64,000 bases of DNA from Codonopsis lanceolata. Taxonomy: Eukaryota > Streptophyta > Magnoliopsida > Asterales > Campanulaceae. Below are positions 21,638 through 33,330 of the stretch, piece by piece. Numbering within the stretch: the first letter of the stretch is position 1; each line of letters begins with the position of its first letter. The notes under the pieces are model-generated. The model saw only the letters and a program-made list of their open reading frames with translations, ran no database searches and was not told the DNA's origin. Position numbers and translations under genes: made by a program. The stretch covers positions 160,920,437-160,984,436 of the forward strand of contig CM028379.1 in assembly GCA_013146195.2 (NCBI GenBank). The letters are read 5' to 3'.

Positions 21638-24600
21638 CTAACACAAATTAAATATTTGCACAGGCCAATTCCGTTTTCGACCATCGAGCCCGATACCCGC
21701 CATCTCCAAAGAAATGTCAATACTCCGATGTCGAAGACCTCGTGCAATACTGATTCGCAAATTTAATCTGACTGCAGGACAGGCATCAGTGCCAACTGCT
21801 GAAGAACTCACATCAACTGGCTTTCCTGGCACTATTGCAATTGGTTCACGGAAAGTGAGTATCGTTTGAGACCAGTGTGTTCGAGGAGTGTATGGAGATG
21901 TGGACAAAATAGTTGGTGCTTCTTTGCAGAACCTACTGGTAAATGAAGTCTCAAACCATAAGACAATTCCATAACACCAAGTTATTTCAGATTTCAAATC
22001 TTTGGGGTCCGATCCATCCAACTTTGGTTCCAACTCAATTGTGGCAGTAAAATCCACTTCTTCAGGTTTCATCGTTACCAAATCAAATTTCTGAAGCCAA
22101 AAGTAGGGAAAGGTATATTAGAACATTTCTAACTTTTAAATGAAAATACAACACATATAGCAAATGGAATATCGTACCAACAGACCACACATCCAAGTTC
22201 TATTAACAGTAAGCTAGACTAAACATACACATAGTCAGTTGAGCAGTCCTGCAGGCCTAAATCAATTTGTTCACCTTTCCAACAGTTCAGATAAACTTTT
22301 AATTGAAATAAGATATATGTCATTAATAGAAATCAGCTCCAAGCACAATTGCTAAAATTTGCAACCGAAAGATTTTGGAAGGAGTAACTAGTCACATAGG
22401 AAATTTTGAGCTAAGAAGAAGATAAAAACAAAAAAACCTGGAGGACGGCAGTATTGGTCACCAGATCATGACTATCCACAACATCAACAATAGGAACACG
22501 AGCAGCATCTTCAACAACTTCGTTGCCAACACACGACATGTTGAATCCATACACATCTTCCCAAAATGGAATGCTGGTACCTCCTTTTCCAAATCCAGCA
22601 ACAAACTGAAATATAAATTGTGGAGAAGATCGCCGTTAAGCTCAAACTAATACTCTTTTCGTCCCAAAAAAGGAGTCGCATTCAAAAAGTCAAGCTTCTA
22701 CATATTATAATTTAGTTTCTCTGTATTTTATTTATATTGCAGTAAGTTAACATTCTCTCTCTTTTTTTCACATGACACGTAAGATAAATATCAAGTTTCA
22801 GGAAAGAAAGAATAACTTTTAAAAAAAAATACGAATTTGATGTTTAGAGTGACTCCTTTTTTGGGGATTGAGGGAATAGCTAAATCAAGAGATCGGTAGC
22901 AGTATGAATATAAGAGAACACGCACCATAGTTGCTGTGTCTGGCAAGATAGCACCTCCAGGTTTTAGCCAGTGATCCCGAGCAACAAGCACTGAGCTGAG
23001 CATTGACTCATAGAGAAGGCAATATCCCATCCACTCACTCAGCAACACATCGACACTGTGGGGTTGAATGTGTCCGGACTCAACAAGGTCTTCGACCATA
23101 CCGTGAGTGACTTTAATTACCCCACTGCTACTTTCGTTTGGAACTCCACTCCACAGAAGACCATTGTCTTTGGCAATCTGCAGTTTTGCAGACCGAAAAT
23201 AAAGATAAAAATCAGAAAGGAGAAACCGACGTCACTCATCACGCAAGTAGAGAGGGATTGTGAAAATGAAAATATTAGCAAAAAAAAAATAAGGAGGTTG
23301 CCTGAGAGGCCACTGCCGCCATCTTGTCGCTGGCTTCAACTGCAATTACCCTCGAGGCCCCTGCTTGGGCTGCAAACAAGCTAGGGAAGATAAGAGTAAA
23401 AATAAGATAAATTTACATCCTCCTCAAAAAGTTCATAATTAACAAATAGATCACATTACAAATGTATAAAACATCTTAACCAATTTTTATTTGACCAACA
23501 GATTAGGAATTTCAGGTAAGACACATGGAGTTGTCTACTTCCACTATTTTACTGTAACATGATGCAGTAGAAGAAGTAACTTGACATGTGCAACCATTCA
23601 AAAGTCAACTTTTTTTATACCTTTACATGAAACATTTAGAGGTCGGAGCTCGAACTTGTGGTATTGGATCAATCTAACTTGATAACTTATCATGTATAAA
23701 CAATTCAGTCATATTTATATTAATATGTTATGTTTGTTGGCAACTTTGGGTGTTGTTTGAGAACTTTTAAATACTCGAGTCAGTACCTCCTTTCTATTCT
23801 ATTGGATGAATTGCCCCTTCTATGTTTCGGCAATATAGTTGAAACAAAGATGATAAGACTCTTTAGTAGCATTTTTACAAGTGATTTTGGGGCATTTGTA
23901 AGGAAGGTAAAAGCAGGATCCACAAAGGACATACTGTAGCTACTTTTTTTTTTTTATATATAAAATCAAAAGCAATCACAAACTCCATGCATTAATTTCT
24001 TTCTTATTTTACTTTCTTCTTTGCCTTCATTTCCTCTGTCTATCTTTTCTTTCGTATATGCAAGTAAGAGTACATGAAAGAAGTCACCAAGGGGGAAATA
24101 TCTTCTTTGCTTATCTCCGATGCAAATCTCAGACTAGAAAGAGTAGCATATCAATGTTTCTTAGTTTCTCAAATGGAATGTAAACAGATGCAAATCTCTC
24201 CCAGTCAATACAAAAACAGGAAAACTATAACCAAACTGGGATAAGGAAACTACTCAATTTAACTTATAAGAAGAAAATACTTGTCTAATGTCTCACCTTA
24301 ATATGCCCGTCCCACAACCAACATCCAACACAACAGAACCTCTCAGAAGAGAAGGATTATCTACAATAGCTTGTTTATAAGCATCTGTTCTTACCTGCAC
24401 AAGCGAACATATAAGCTCTTGGATTCTACAATGACATCAAGAACCAAACTGTAACTTTATTCTAGAAGGCAGTTCACTAGTAAGCAACAATTATATAGGA
24501 AATCTATAGAAGTAACTGATACCTTATCACTTATCATCTCCCTGTGGATACCAAATGAACCATATGAACCAAAATAGCTCTTGTTCACCACCACTATTCT

Positions 24601-26578
24601 TTCATTATCAACAACCTTTGCATAAGAATTTTGCAAGTTTGCATCTTTCGACTTTGTATCATATGACACACCAACTTTTGCCCCAAACCCATTTACCGCC
24701 ACATCCCCCAATCTGATTGCAGTGTTCAAGTTGCTATCACATGCAGATGCAACCCCCTCCATTCCATTCTCCATAGAGTTACTCGTATCAGATGCACGTA
24801 GTTCTAAATCATTGTCATAATCAATGCAAATCTTTTCAAAACTACTCAGATTTCTGATCACTTCCTCTTCATCAACAGACATAACAAATTCTTCGCCTCC
24901 TTCATCATCTTCACCAAAACTGAAAAGGAGAGGATCTTCTTGCATAAACGGTTTCAGATACATGACGTCTTCCCATGGAAATGGACTCTTTTTGAAACTC
25001 AATGTTTCATGCAAATGATTTTGTAGCTCATGATTAGAATGGCAGTTAACTCCGCAACTCCAACAAGTATTTTGTGCAACCTGATGAAACAAAACAAATG
25101 GAAGGTTCAACAGACCTTGAAGCCCTCAGCTTTCTGCACTGTAAATGTTTCAAACATGCAGGCTAATCTACGATTAGCAGACATAGACGTGTGTAGGGGT
25201 GTTAAACAAGATAGCTGTGAAAACTGATAGCTCATCACTAGCATATATTAGGCTGTAATCTTTGGTAGGTTTGTTACCAGTAGTCACCTAATTAAATAGT
25301 TTGTACAATCCTGAACCAGCTTTCATCCCTCTTCCAAAATATGTAATATTCACTTCAGCTGAACAGGAAAGAATTCTATTTTGTGAGCTATGGAGGAAGT
25401 TACTCCCTCATCCATGCAGGAAAAACATATCATACACAGATAACTAAATAGATAGTATAAACAGCAAGAGTTCCAAATGTTAAGAACAAAAAGATTGACC
25501 AGCTCGCCAAAAACTAACCATATTAAAGTTAGGAAAGTTAATAGAAAATAAAAACAATTAATAATCAAAGCAACAGATTGAATCAATCCATAGAATAAAC
25601 AGAATTTTTTTTAGGCAATCACTTAGCTTGCGAACAAACAAACAAAATTAAGAAGTATAAAACTCATAAATATCGAAAGCAGAAACCCAATATTCTATGA
25701 ACAATTAACTCCTGTTTGTTACTCCCAAACTTGACCATAAAAAATAAAATTGACCAGGATTCAACAAACATTCATTTGTCATTTTGAGACTAAAAAGTGG
25801 CATTTCGTAATATTTTTCTTCTGTGGTTTGTAATCCCCTCCTTCATCATTCCCACAGAATACAATACTTTGACTTCTCAAAGTCAATTTAATTATTATTC
25901 AAATGAACACAAATTTCCTTATTTTTCCAAAATGAAAAAACTATCTTGTACTCCCTCCATCCCAAAATGAGGGTCCTTTTTTTGTTTTTTTTTAAGAAAA
26001 TTGACTATTAAGCATATTTAGTAGCATTAACACATACATAAATACTCATTTGTCCACCTTAAAGCATTGCAAAGGGACCCTCCATCCCAGATAAAGAGTC
26101 AAGGCATCCTCTTTGGTTTGTCCCCCCAAAAAAAGTCTGAATTTATAAATTTCGCATCAAATCTTCATATTTATCTCAAATTTATATTTCTTTTCGAAAA
26201 CATGATATTTATCTAACAATGTTAAAAAGTTTGAATGCAATCCAATAGCTGACAATGAAAAGGCTACTAAAGTAAATCCAATACCTGTGATCTAATGTAG
26301 TTGATGAGCTTGAGAGAAGCATAGAAATCCAAATCTAGGGATTTCCTGATACTCTGAAAATTGAAGTGGTGGCTCGAACTGCAGTGCTTGAACAGTGAAT
26401 CGCTCGAACTGTGTTTAGAATTACAAAACAAACAGAGGAGTTCCGAATCCAAAAAATCAGCATCATCGTCGCCCCCTTCTCCTTCTTCGTTAACGTTCCA
26501 GTCGTCCCAGTTCTGTTCTTCGTCATCGTCCTCTATATCGTCCAGTTCTTCTTCGTTATCTCTCAAGTTCTTCGCCAT
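21638..26578 (-). CDS. PRMT3: Protein arginine N-methyltransferase 3
   Basis: SAM-dependent arginine methyltransferase with N-terminal C2H2 zinc fingers. In other eukaryotes PRMT3 is cytosolic and methylates ribosomal protein uS5 (RPS2). Seven exons: 26578-26285, 25080-24523, 24394-24297, 23380-23302, 23177-22926, 22605-22438, 22090-21638; all join in frame to 633 residues. Seen: an acidic N terminus; zinc finger 1 (Cys49, Cys52, His65, His70/71); a second CxxC...H motif (Cys104, Cys107, His120); a long acidic linker in exon 2; SAM motif I VLDVGCGTG (about 306-314); the double-E loop SEWMGYCLLYE (Glu391, Glu399); and the THW loop (554-556). All catalytic landmarks are intact, so it should be active. 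The start at 26578 gives the expected acidic N terminus. The intron between 23301 and 23178 begins with GC rather than GT. Confidence 0.95.
22653..22876. mobile_element. Stowaway-type MITE in PRMT3 intron 5
   Basis: TA-flanked (22651-22652, 22877-22878). The ends CTCTTTTCGTCCCAAAAAAG and, inverted, TTCCCTCAATCCCCAAAAAA match over most of 27 bp. The 224-bp interior is non-coding. It differs internally from the two copies in NRPA2. Confidence 0.75.
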
Positions 26579-26611
26579 TTTTACAGCAACTGCTCAGTTG
26601 AGTTTTCCCTT

Positions 26612-26670
26612 AAACCCTCTGTATGTATGGTGGAGTAAACATGTATGCATGCCCTAAACCTAAAACCCTA
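26612..26670 (-). promoter_or_regulatory. Telo-box motifs upstream of PRMT3
   Basis: AAACCCTA at 26663-26670 and AAACCCT at 26612-26618 lie 35-90 bp upstream of the PRMT3 start codon. Telo-boxes are common near the transcription start of plant genes for translation and ribosome biogenesis, which suits PRMT3. Function here is inferred from sequence only; the transcription start is not known. Confidence 0.45.
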
Positions 26671-26679
26671 GAAAAAGTT

Positions 26680-27203
26680 TTCAGGATTACCCCCTGTAGT
26701 TTGAAGCAGTCTCAAGATCACCCGTTGTAGTTTACATCCATCTCCATGCTGCTTCGTCGTTAAAGGAAATATGTCAAAATAATAAAAAGGTCACTCGACT
26801 TTTTGCCAATTTCAAAATATAGTCTCCCATTTAAAAAAAATAAAATTTGGTCATCGATGTAGTTTATATTTTGAAATTTCACCCCAACGTGAATTAAACG
26901 GTTATTTTACGACAAAGGTTGGTAAGGCGACTAACGAAGGTTACTTTTTACTTGGTTATTTTTAACGCGAGACGATTAGCACACACTTGAGCTTTTAACT
27001 TCCGATCCAACTCATTCTCCCACATCGACCAAACAGAAGGTAACCCTTGTTAGTCACGTGACCTCATGTAACTAACTTCTGTCAAAAAACTAAATGTTTC
27101 ATCCAGGTTAGTGTCGGCATTTTAAAAATTAACCAACTCAGTCACCAAAATCAATTTTTTAAACAAAACTCCTTTGTGTAGGTTGTAGTGTCGAACTTGA
27201 TTT
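26680..27203. other. PRMT3 upstream spacer
   Basis: No gene seen. Around 26,690 and 26,720 a phrase of the form GATTACCCCCTGTAGTTTG / GATCACCCGTTGTAGTTTA occurs twice, 30 bp apart, typical of ends of unclassified plant repeats. No matching right end was identified. Confidence 0.4.
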
Positions 27204-27616
27204 AGGGCTCATTTGTTGTGGCTGATAGTTTAAGCTGGTGGCTGACTGACTTTTGGCTGATTGCATAATAGACTATGTTTGTTACAGCTGTTGAAAAGCT
27301 GCTTATGAGTCGTTATAATTATTTATTTAAAAAAATCTTGAAAATTAGTATTCGTATTTTTATGTATATTTCATAAAATAATGAAATGAGGATAATCAAA
27401 TATTTATTAATGAATAGTTGTCTTCATGTTTAAAAAAAAACAAAAAACAAAAAAGCTTAAAATTTTGGCTTTTTGGCTTTGACTTTTCAATGCATAAAGG
27501 GTGTTGTACCTTACTTATTGGCTTATGGCTTATAAATTGAAACAAACACTTTAAATATGACTTTTCAAAAGCCAAAAGTCAAAGGTCACTCAAAATAAAT
27601 TGCAACAAATGAGCAC
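27204..27616. mobile_element. MITE-like element with GCTCATTTGTTG inverted ends
   Basis: The left end AGGGCTCATTTGTTGTGGCT and the inverted right end AGTGCTCATTTGTTGCAATT enclose about 410 bp. Internally, GGCTTTTTGGCTTTGACTTT and its approximate inverse (AAAAGCCAAAAGTCAAAG) extend the symmetry. The structure suggests an hAT-type MITE, but no clean 8-bp duplication was found. Confidence 0.6.
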
Positions 27617-27689
27617 TTAGGACTAGCAACTCCAGTTCTTGTATTTTAGTAGGCACATGTTAGTTACTCCTTATGTTTCTAAGTGATTA

Positions 27690-28062
27690 TCATTAGGGTT
27701 GGTGATTGGGTGTGTTGTGTTGGGTAAGGTCGAAATGGTAATGAGTCGTGACCTATTATAACACAAATATTAAATGATTTGGTTGGAATGGGTAACGGGA
27801 CAAAACGGATCGACGCGTTTTGGCCCACATTTTCCGCCAAAAAAACATGTGTTTATACAGTAAAGAAATAACTAGTTGAAATGAGTAACGGGTCCGATCT
27901 GCTTTATCTCGACTCGACCCGACTCGTTATTTTTTTTGGGTCAAAGCTGGTAACCCATTTCAACCAAAAAATAATAATAATAACAGGTCATGTTGGGTCA
28001 GGTAATTTTCAAGTCAGTTTGTGTGGGTCGACGGGTTTTAGGGTTGCAATTGTCAAGCCTAA
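27690..28062. mobile_element. Probable MITE with imperfect inverted ends
   Basis: Left TTAGGGTTGGTGATTGGG (27695-27712) and inverted right TTAGGCTTGACAATTGCA agree at most positions. The interior is full of short GGGT/ACCC words (e.g. GGGTAACGGG, CGACTCGACCCGACTCG), a pattern common in one class of plant non-autonomous DNA elements. No duplication was confirmed. Confidence 0.45.
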
Positions 28063-28391
28063 CTGTCATACTTTAATTTTTTGTTCATTTAAAAATAATT
28101 ATTATATTTATAAAAAATTATTTTTAGAAACAATATTTTTATCATTATATCCTTACTTTTTCATCTTACTGTAATTATGACCACATATACAACAACGACT
28201 TAAAAAAAAAACTACATATTATATCAATATTTATAATATAGATAAATAATTTTTCATATTATATGTGACCATTCAAGTAAGACGATAATTTAATAAGTAA
28301 TGGATAATAATAGTTTTTATGTTTCAAATTTTATATCCTAGTTAAAAGCTTGTACAGTGGAAAACCTAGAGGCATTACAGTGGTAGTACCA

Positions 28392-28964
28392 TGTAACACC
28401 ACGAGCCCAAAAGTTTGGTTTGCTACGTGTAGTCCACATACTGACCTATTGAGCACGCAACACCTTGGGTCATCAGGTCCACCACAAATCGATCAAAAAG
28501 TCCAAAGATGATATTGGTGCTCAGAGGTAATGTGTGGTCACCTTATAAATCGAACATAATTCTCACACTTACCCGATGTGAAATGGGGTATTACAATCTT
28601 CCCCACTTAAATCTTTGACGTCCTTGTTAAGGTCGAATCATACCCTGGGCGATGCAGGATTCAAGAGGTGGCTTGTACGGGGATCAAGAGGTGGCTCTCA
28701 CTTTCTATGGTGTAGCACTTTGTTCCCACATTTTCGACTGGGACCCACTCTGATACCAACTGTAACCCCCCGAGCCCGAAAGTCCGGTTCGCTATGTGTA
28801 GCTCACACACTGACCCACTGAGCACGCAGCACCTTGGGTCATCAGATCCACCACAAGCCGACTCAAAAGTTCATGAATGATGTTGGTGCCCAGACGTAGT
28901 GTGTGACCATTTTATAAATCAAACACAATTCTCACACTTACCTGATGTGGGATGGGGTATTACA
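28392..28964 (-). mobile_element. TRIM retroelement with two 204-bp LTRs
   Basis: Two direct repeats of 204 bp each (28392-28595 and 28761-28964) start TGTAAC and end TATTACA. The spacer is only 165 bp. On the minus strand, 28758-28747 reads TGGTATCAGAGT, the initiator-Met tRNA primer-binding site, two bases from the LTR at 28761-28964. A purine tract (AAGTGGGGAAG, 28609-28598 region) abuts the other LTR. This is the complete plan of a terminal-repeat retrotransposon in miniature, with no gag or pol. The two LTRs differ by many substitutions, so insertion is not recent. No 5-bp duplication is visible. Confidence 0.8.
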
Positions 28965-29112
28965 CACTATGTAAAGAGAGATGAAAAAAAATATTAGTTG
29001 CATGCAAAGATATAATGGTCATTTTATTTATTTATTTATTTATTTTTATGAAAAAAAAACAAAAACGAGTGAGCTCATTAATTGATTACTTTCCACATGT
29101 TGAGTTCCAATA

Positions 29113-32100
29113 TCTATACATATATAAAAAGAGAGGTGCGATTTTTGGAAAGTTCCCGCCAAAATTAACTTTCCAAAAATGGCAACATTATTATTTTGTT
29201 TAGTTGCATTTTTTGCTTTGAGAATTGAAATATATTTTTATGGAAAACTAATATCGAAAAAATGCATTGAGCATGTTACATCTATACATATATAAAAGGA
29301 GAGGAGTAAATAATGGAAATATCCCGCCAAAATGACTTTCCAAATTTAGAAACATCTATAATTTGTATATTTGTCATATTTTTTTGGAAATTAAAATGAA
29401 AATCAATTAATGAAGTTGACAACAACTATTCAGATTCAAATGACTTTACAAATATCTTTAGTGCATTTAATTTTAACAACTTGTATAACATTTAATATAC
29501 TTCAATATGATTTACGAAATGACAAGAAATACAATATCAAAATAATATCAAATATTGAATAATTTATTTTATATCCGATTTCACATTTCTTTTTTTTTAA
29601 TTTAATTTATTTTTTTGCATTTGTAATTGACATATTGGTTTCTAAATCTTCACCACGGTAATACAAACTCCCAAAAATAAGATTAAATGATAAAACAGTC
29701 GATTCAATATAAAAAATTTGCCACCATTATTAATAATAGTCTTAACAAATAATTACAATGCAGTATTATTCAAATCAGTTTAAAACCATAAATCAAAGTA
29801 ACATAATTACTTCCCATCACTAATAAATTAGTTAATTGTTTACTAAAGAAATATTTTTGGTAAACGTCCAAAATAATGATAATATTTTTTTCGTTTAGTA
29901 AAAAACGAATTACATTAACATGCTTACTAAATAATGTATTGTTCAACATGGAATTTACTCTTAACATTTACTTGCCACCGATAATGGTAATAGTCCAGAA
30001 AAATAATTATTGTATTAAGTATCAGCATATGTACTACTCCTATTGTCATTCAAATATTTTGTGTTTAACCGTCGAATACTTATAAAAATTCAAGCAATTT
30101 TATATGTGAAATATATAGATCGGACATACGCTAAGGTTAGATTGAATAAATAATTGACAAATTTATAAGAAAATAAATATATATCTAACCCAAAGGGTGA
30201 GAGAGATGACAAAACTAGGGTCACACTTACCTATCAAAAAATAGATAAATAAATAAATATATTCATATATATGAGATTTTTTTACTCAATTTTAATCAAA
30301 TCTGAAGCTAAAAAATAAAATTTTTAATATATTTGTCTAGCCTACATGTTTAAAAATTCAGGTCTAATATATGCAAAAAAAAAAAAACCTAAATTAACAA
30401 ATAAAAATCTTAGTATATTTGTCCATCCTACATGTTTAGAAATTTAGGTCTAATATTTGCAAAAAACTTTAACCTATTAAAGTTAGTTTACAAAAAGATA
30501 TATATTTACTTAACTTAATTGGTAATTGGCCAAGATTAATTTGAACTTTAATTTTACAAATATTTACCAAAATATACAGATCTATGATTTTTTTTTTTCG
30601 ATTTTCATCAGATCTAAAGTCAAAAAGTGCATAACTGATGTTTATTTTTCCATTTTTGTGAAAATTAAATTTATAAAATAAATGTCCAACATAAAAAGTT
30701 GGGATCAAAATTATTTTTTTTATCCATTTTGAAAAAAAAAATTGGAAAAAAATATCATATTCTTTAAATTTTTCTCAGATATGATAGATCTAAGTTTCTA
30801 TTTTTATTTAAAAAAAAAATTAAAGTAAAGATACATATTGATATGTACTTGGATATATTTAATTAACTATAAGATGTGTATATTTTCCATACATAGTTAA
30901 ATTAAACTCTCAATTTTTTTTAATAATAATTGAAATTCAAATTTGTATCATACAAATTTCTCTCAAAATTTTATTTAAAAAAATAAAAAGAAAATCTAGG
31001 AAATCTAACTGTGAAATGGTTTAAAGATATTCAATGTTAGGGTTTATTGGTGGGGTAATGTGGCTACATATTTCGAAAAAGAGAAGGAGGCCTAGCGAAA
31101 TATCAACAATCTGTTATAGGCCTTCTCCCAAGATACACTAAGAATCTAGACTCAATAACTTTTGTTATTGAATAGTTGTATAAAAATTATATTGCATAAT
31201 ATGTTATTCCTAATATTTTAGTGTTAGAGGTTCTGTTTAGAGTCTGTTATTTCGACTTCAATTCTTTTTATTATTATTATTATTATTAATATTATTATAT
31301 ATATATATATATATATATCAGCAATTCAAAATACAGTTTATATCGTATGCAAGGATAAATACAACTTCATGCTTTAAAACCACCCATTCTAAAATTAAAA
31401 GTAATAAGCGTACGTTTTCAATGATAAATATTATATATAAAGCAGTATTCCAAAATTTATATTAATTTTTTCAAATATATGTGATTTTCTAGCTTTAATT
31501 TTAGTGTAATTTTTTTATTTTGTTCATATTAAAGTTCTTAATTGGATATTATATTCAATTTTATTTATGATAGTCTATCGATATATTCAGTTTTATTTAA
31601 GTATGTGATATTCTATTAATATATTAAGTTTTATTTAAGTATATGATATTCTATTGATATGTTCAATTTTATTTTAGTATATGATATTATAATATTCCAT
31701 TTGGAGGTAAGACAATTGTGTTTGGTGGAGATTTTTGACAGATATTGTATGTGATTCCAAAAGAAAGTACACAAGACATAGTTCATCTCACTATTAATTC
31801 ATTGTATTTCTGGGGAGATTCACCTGTATTAAGGTTGATAATGAATATGACATTCAAAGCGTCCAACGAGAGTTTTGAATAATTAATTTTTTTTTCCGAT
31901 TGGATTGGAAAGATTTGCGATGGTAAAATTGGTGAGTCAAATGATAATTGTGCTTATGTTGATATTCTCAATCAATTGATGCTTAAAGAATTCAACGATC
32001 CAATCACTCAAATTGTACAAAGCACATATCATTTATTTGGAAGTAGTCTCGATGATTCATCGTTTTTGGAAAAAAAAAGTTATTCTATATCCGACTCTTG

Positions 32101-32890
32101 ATGTGGTTAATTCAATAAATGATTACATGATATTGAAAAACAATTCAAAAGAAATATTGTTTTTGAGCTCAGATTTTTTGTGTCATTTTGATAGAAACGT
32201 TGATCTTTTGAACGATATAGATATTTCTAAAGTTTTAAATGAAATTTCATGTTTTAAAATCCTAAATCATGAGTTGAATTTGAAAGTTGGAATTTCATTG
32301 ATGTTGCTTCGTAACATTGACAATTTCTGTGGGTTATGTATTAGCACGCGATTAATTATTACAAGGCTAACAAACCATGTTTTAGAATTTTAGAATATCA
32401 AGTTCTTTCAATTGGTAATTCTGGTGGTACTGTTTTATTTCAAAAAAATCACTGACACCATCTGATCATAGAATTCCATCCAAATTTCAAAAAAAAAAAG
32501 TTTACGCTAATGGTGTCTTGCGAAATATCTATAAATAAAAGTGTCTAGCGTTAAACTTCTTTTGAAAAACCCTTTTTTAGTCATGATCAATATGTTGCTT
32601 TGTCTAGAGTTACTAATCGTATATCTTAAGGGTCTTTGAATTGTTTATGTGATAGTAATAGTTGTAATAATCGTACATGTTCAACGAAAAAGATTGTATA
32701 TAAAAGAAGTATTTTAAAATTTATAATAACTTTTTTAAAAAAATTATGTGCTTTTCTTTGATTTTACTGTTTATCAATTTTTATTTATTTTGCTCATATT
32801 AAACTTTTTAATTATATATTATTTAACTTTGATTGAGTATATGATTTCACACCCAAATACAAATCGTGCAACGCACGGGTGCATTACTAG
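29113..32890 (+). mobile_element. Degenerate Helitron
   Basis: The 3' end at 32,865-32,890 has the Helitron hairpin (CGTGC AAC GCACG) followed by GGGTGCATTA and CTAG, then T. The 5' end TCTATACATATATAAAA occurs after an A at 29113 and again at 29281; either may be the true start. No duplication or inverted ends, as expected of rolling-circle elements. The interior is very AT-rich, and its only coding trace is the helicase remnant at 31.7-32.6 kb on the same strand. A (TTA)n/(TA)n run is at 31,271-31,318. Confidence 0.8.
31695..32640 (+). pseudogene. Helitron Pif1-like helicase C-terminal remnant
   Basis: Reading across frames: FGGKTIVFGGDF near 31,710 (helicase motif), SDWIGKICDGKIGE near 31,890, SSDFLCHFD and ELNLKVGISLMLLRNID (32,013-32,393 region), and YVALSRVT near 32,600 (last helicase motif). 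The order and spacing are those of the C-terminal Pif1-family domain of plant Helitron proteins. Stops and frameshifts disable it. The Rep/HUH nuclease part was not recognised upstream. Confidence 0.85.
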
Positions 32891-33090
32891 TCTCTTATAA
32901 TATGAAGGGTTGTTAAGATTGACTTTAAAATGAATCTATTGAATATAAAAACGCATTAAGTATATTTTGTGATCATGCATATACTTTAAGTATATTTTGT
33001 GATCAGAAGATCAATGAATTAGTTGAGGCAAAGATGGAGAAAACATCATCCCACCACTGGTAGACACCACCTTACCATGAGACGATGATG
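32891..33090. other. Spacer, nothing recognised
   Basis: AT-rich stretch between the Helitron end and the tandem repeat. AAGTATATTTTGTGATCA occurs twice in tandem near 32,957-33,004. Confidence 0.4.
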
Positions 33091-33330
33091 GGGACCACTG
33101 AGAAAGAGACAAATCAGCATACATGGGATACTGGTACGGAACAGAACAAATCATTATAGGTGAATATTGCTACGGGGGAGACCACTGAGAAAGAGGCAAA
33201 ACATACAAAACATACATGGGATACTGGTATGGAACATAACAAATAAATGGAGGTGAATACTGCTACAGGGGAGACCACTGAGAAAGGGACAGAGCATACG
33301 GGTAATACTATTAACGATAAATTTGATTTA
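33091..33330. repeat. Tandem repeat, about 2.5 units of 87-93 bp
   Basis: GACCACTGAGAAAG recurs at about 33093, 33180 and 33273, each followed by similar CATACATGGGATACTGGTA text. It lies immediately upstream of the Ulp1-like gene and may be part of its decayed first exon or a transposon subterminal repeat. Confidence 0.7.

Noticed and set aside
25950..26110. A Stowaway MITE suspected from CTCCCTCCATCCCAAAATGA in PRMT3 intron 1
   Set aside because: The second CCCTCCATCCCA at about 26,080 is in direct, not inverted, orientation, so no complete element can be drawn; at most a fragment.
26335..26657. Ser-rich plus-strand ORFs over PRMT3 exon 1
   Set aside because: They lie antisense to the acidic exon 1 of PRMT3; Glu/Asp codons read backwards give Ser/Phe-rich strings.
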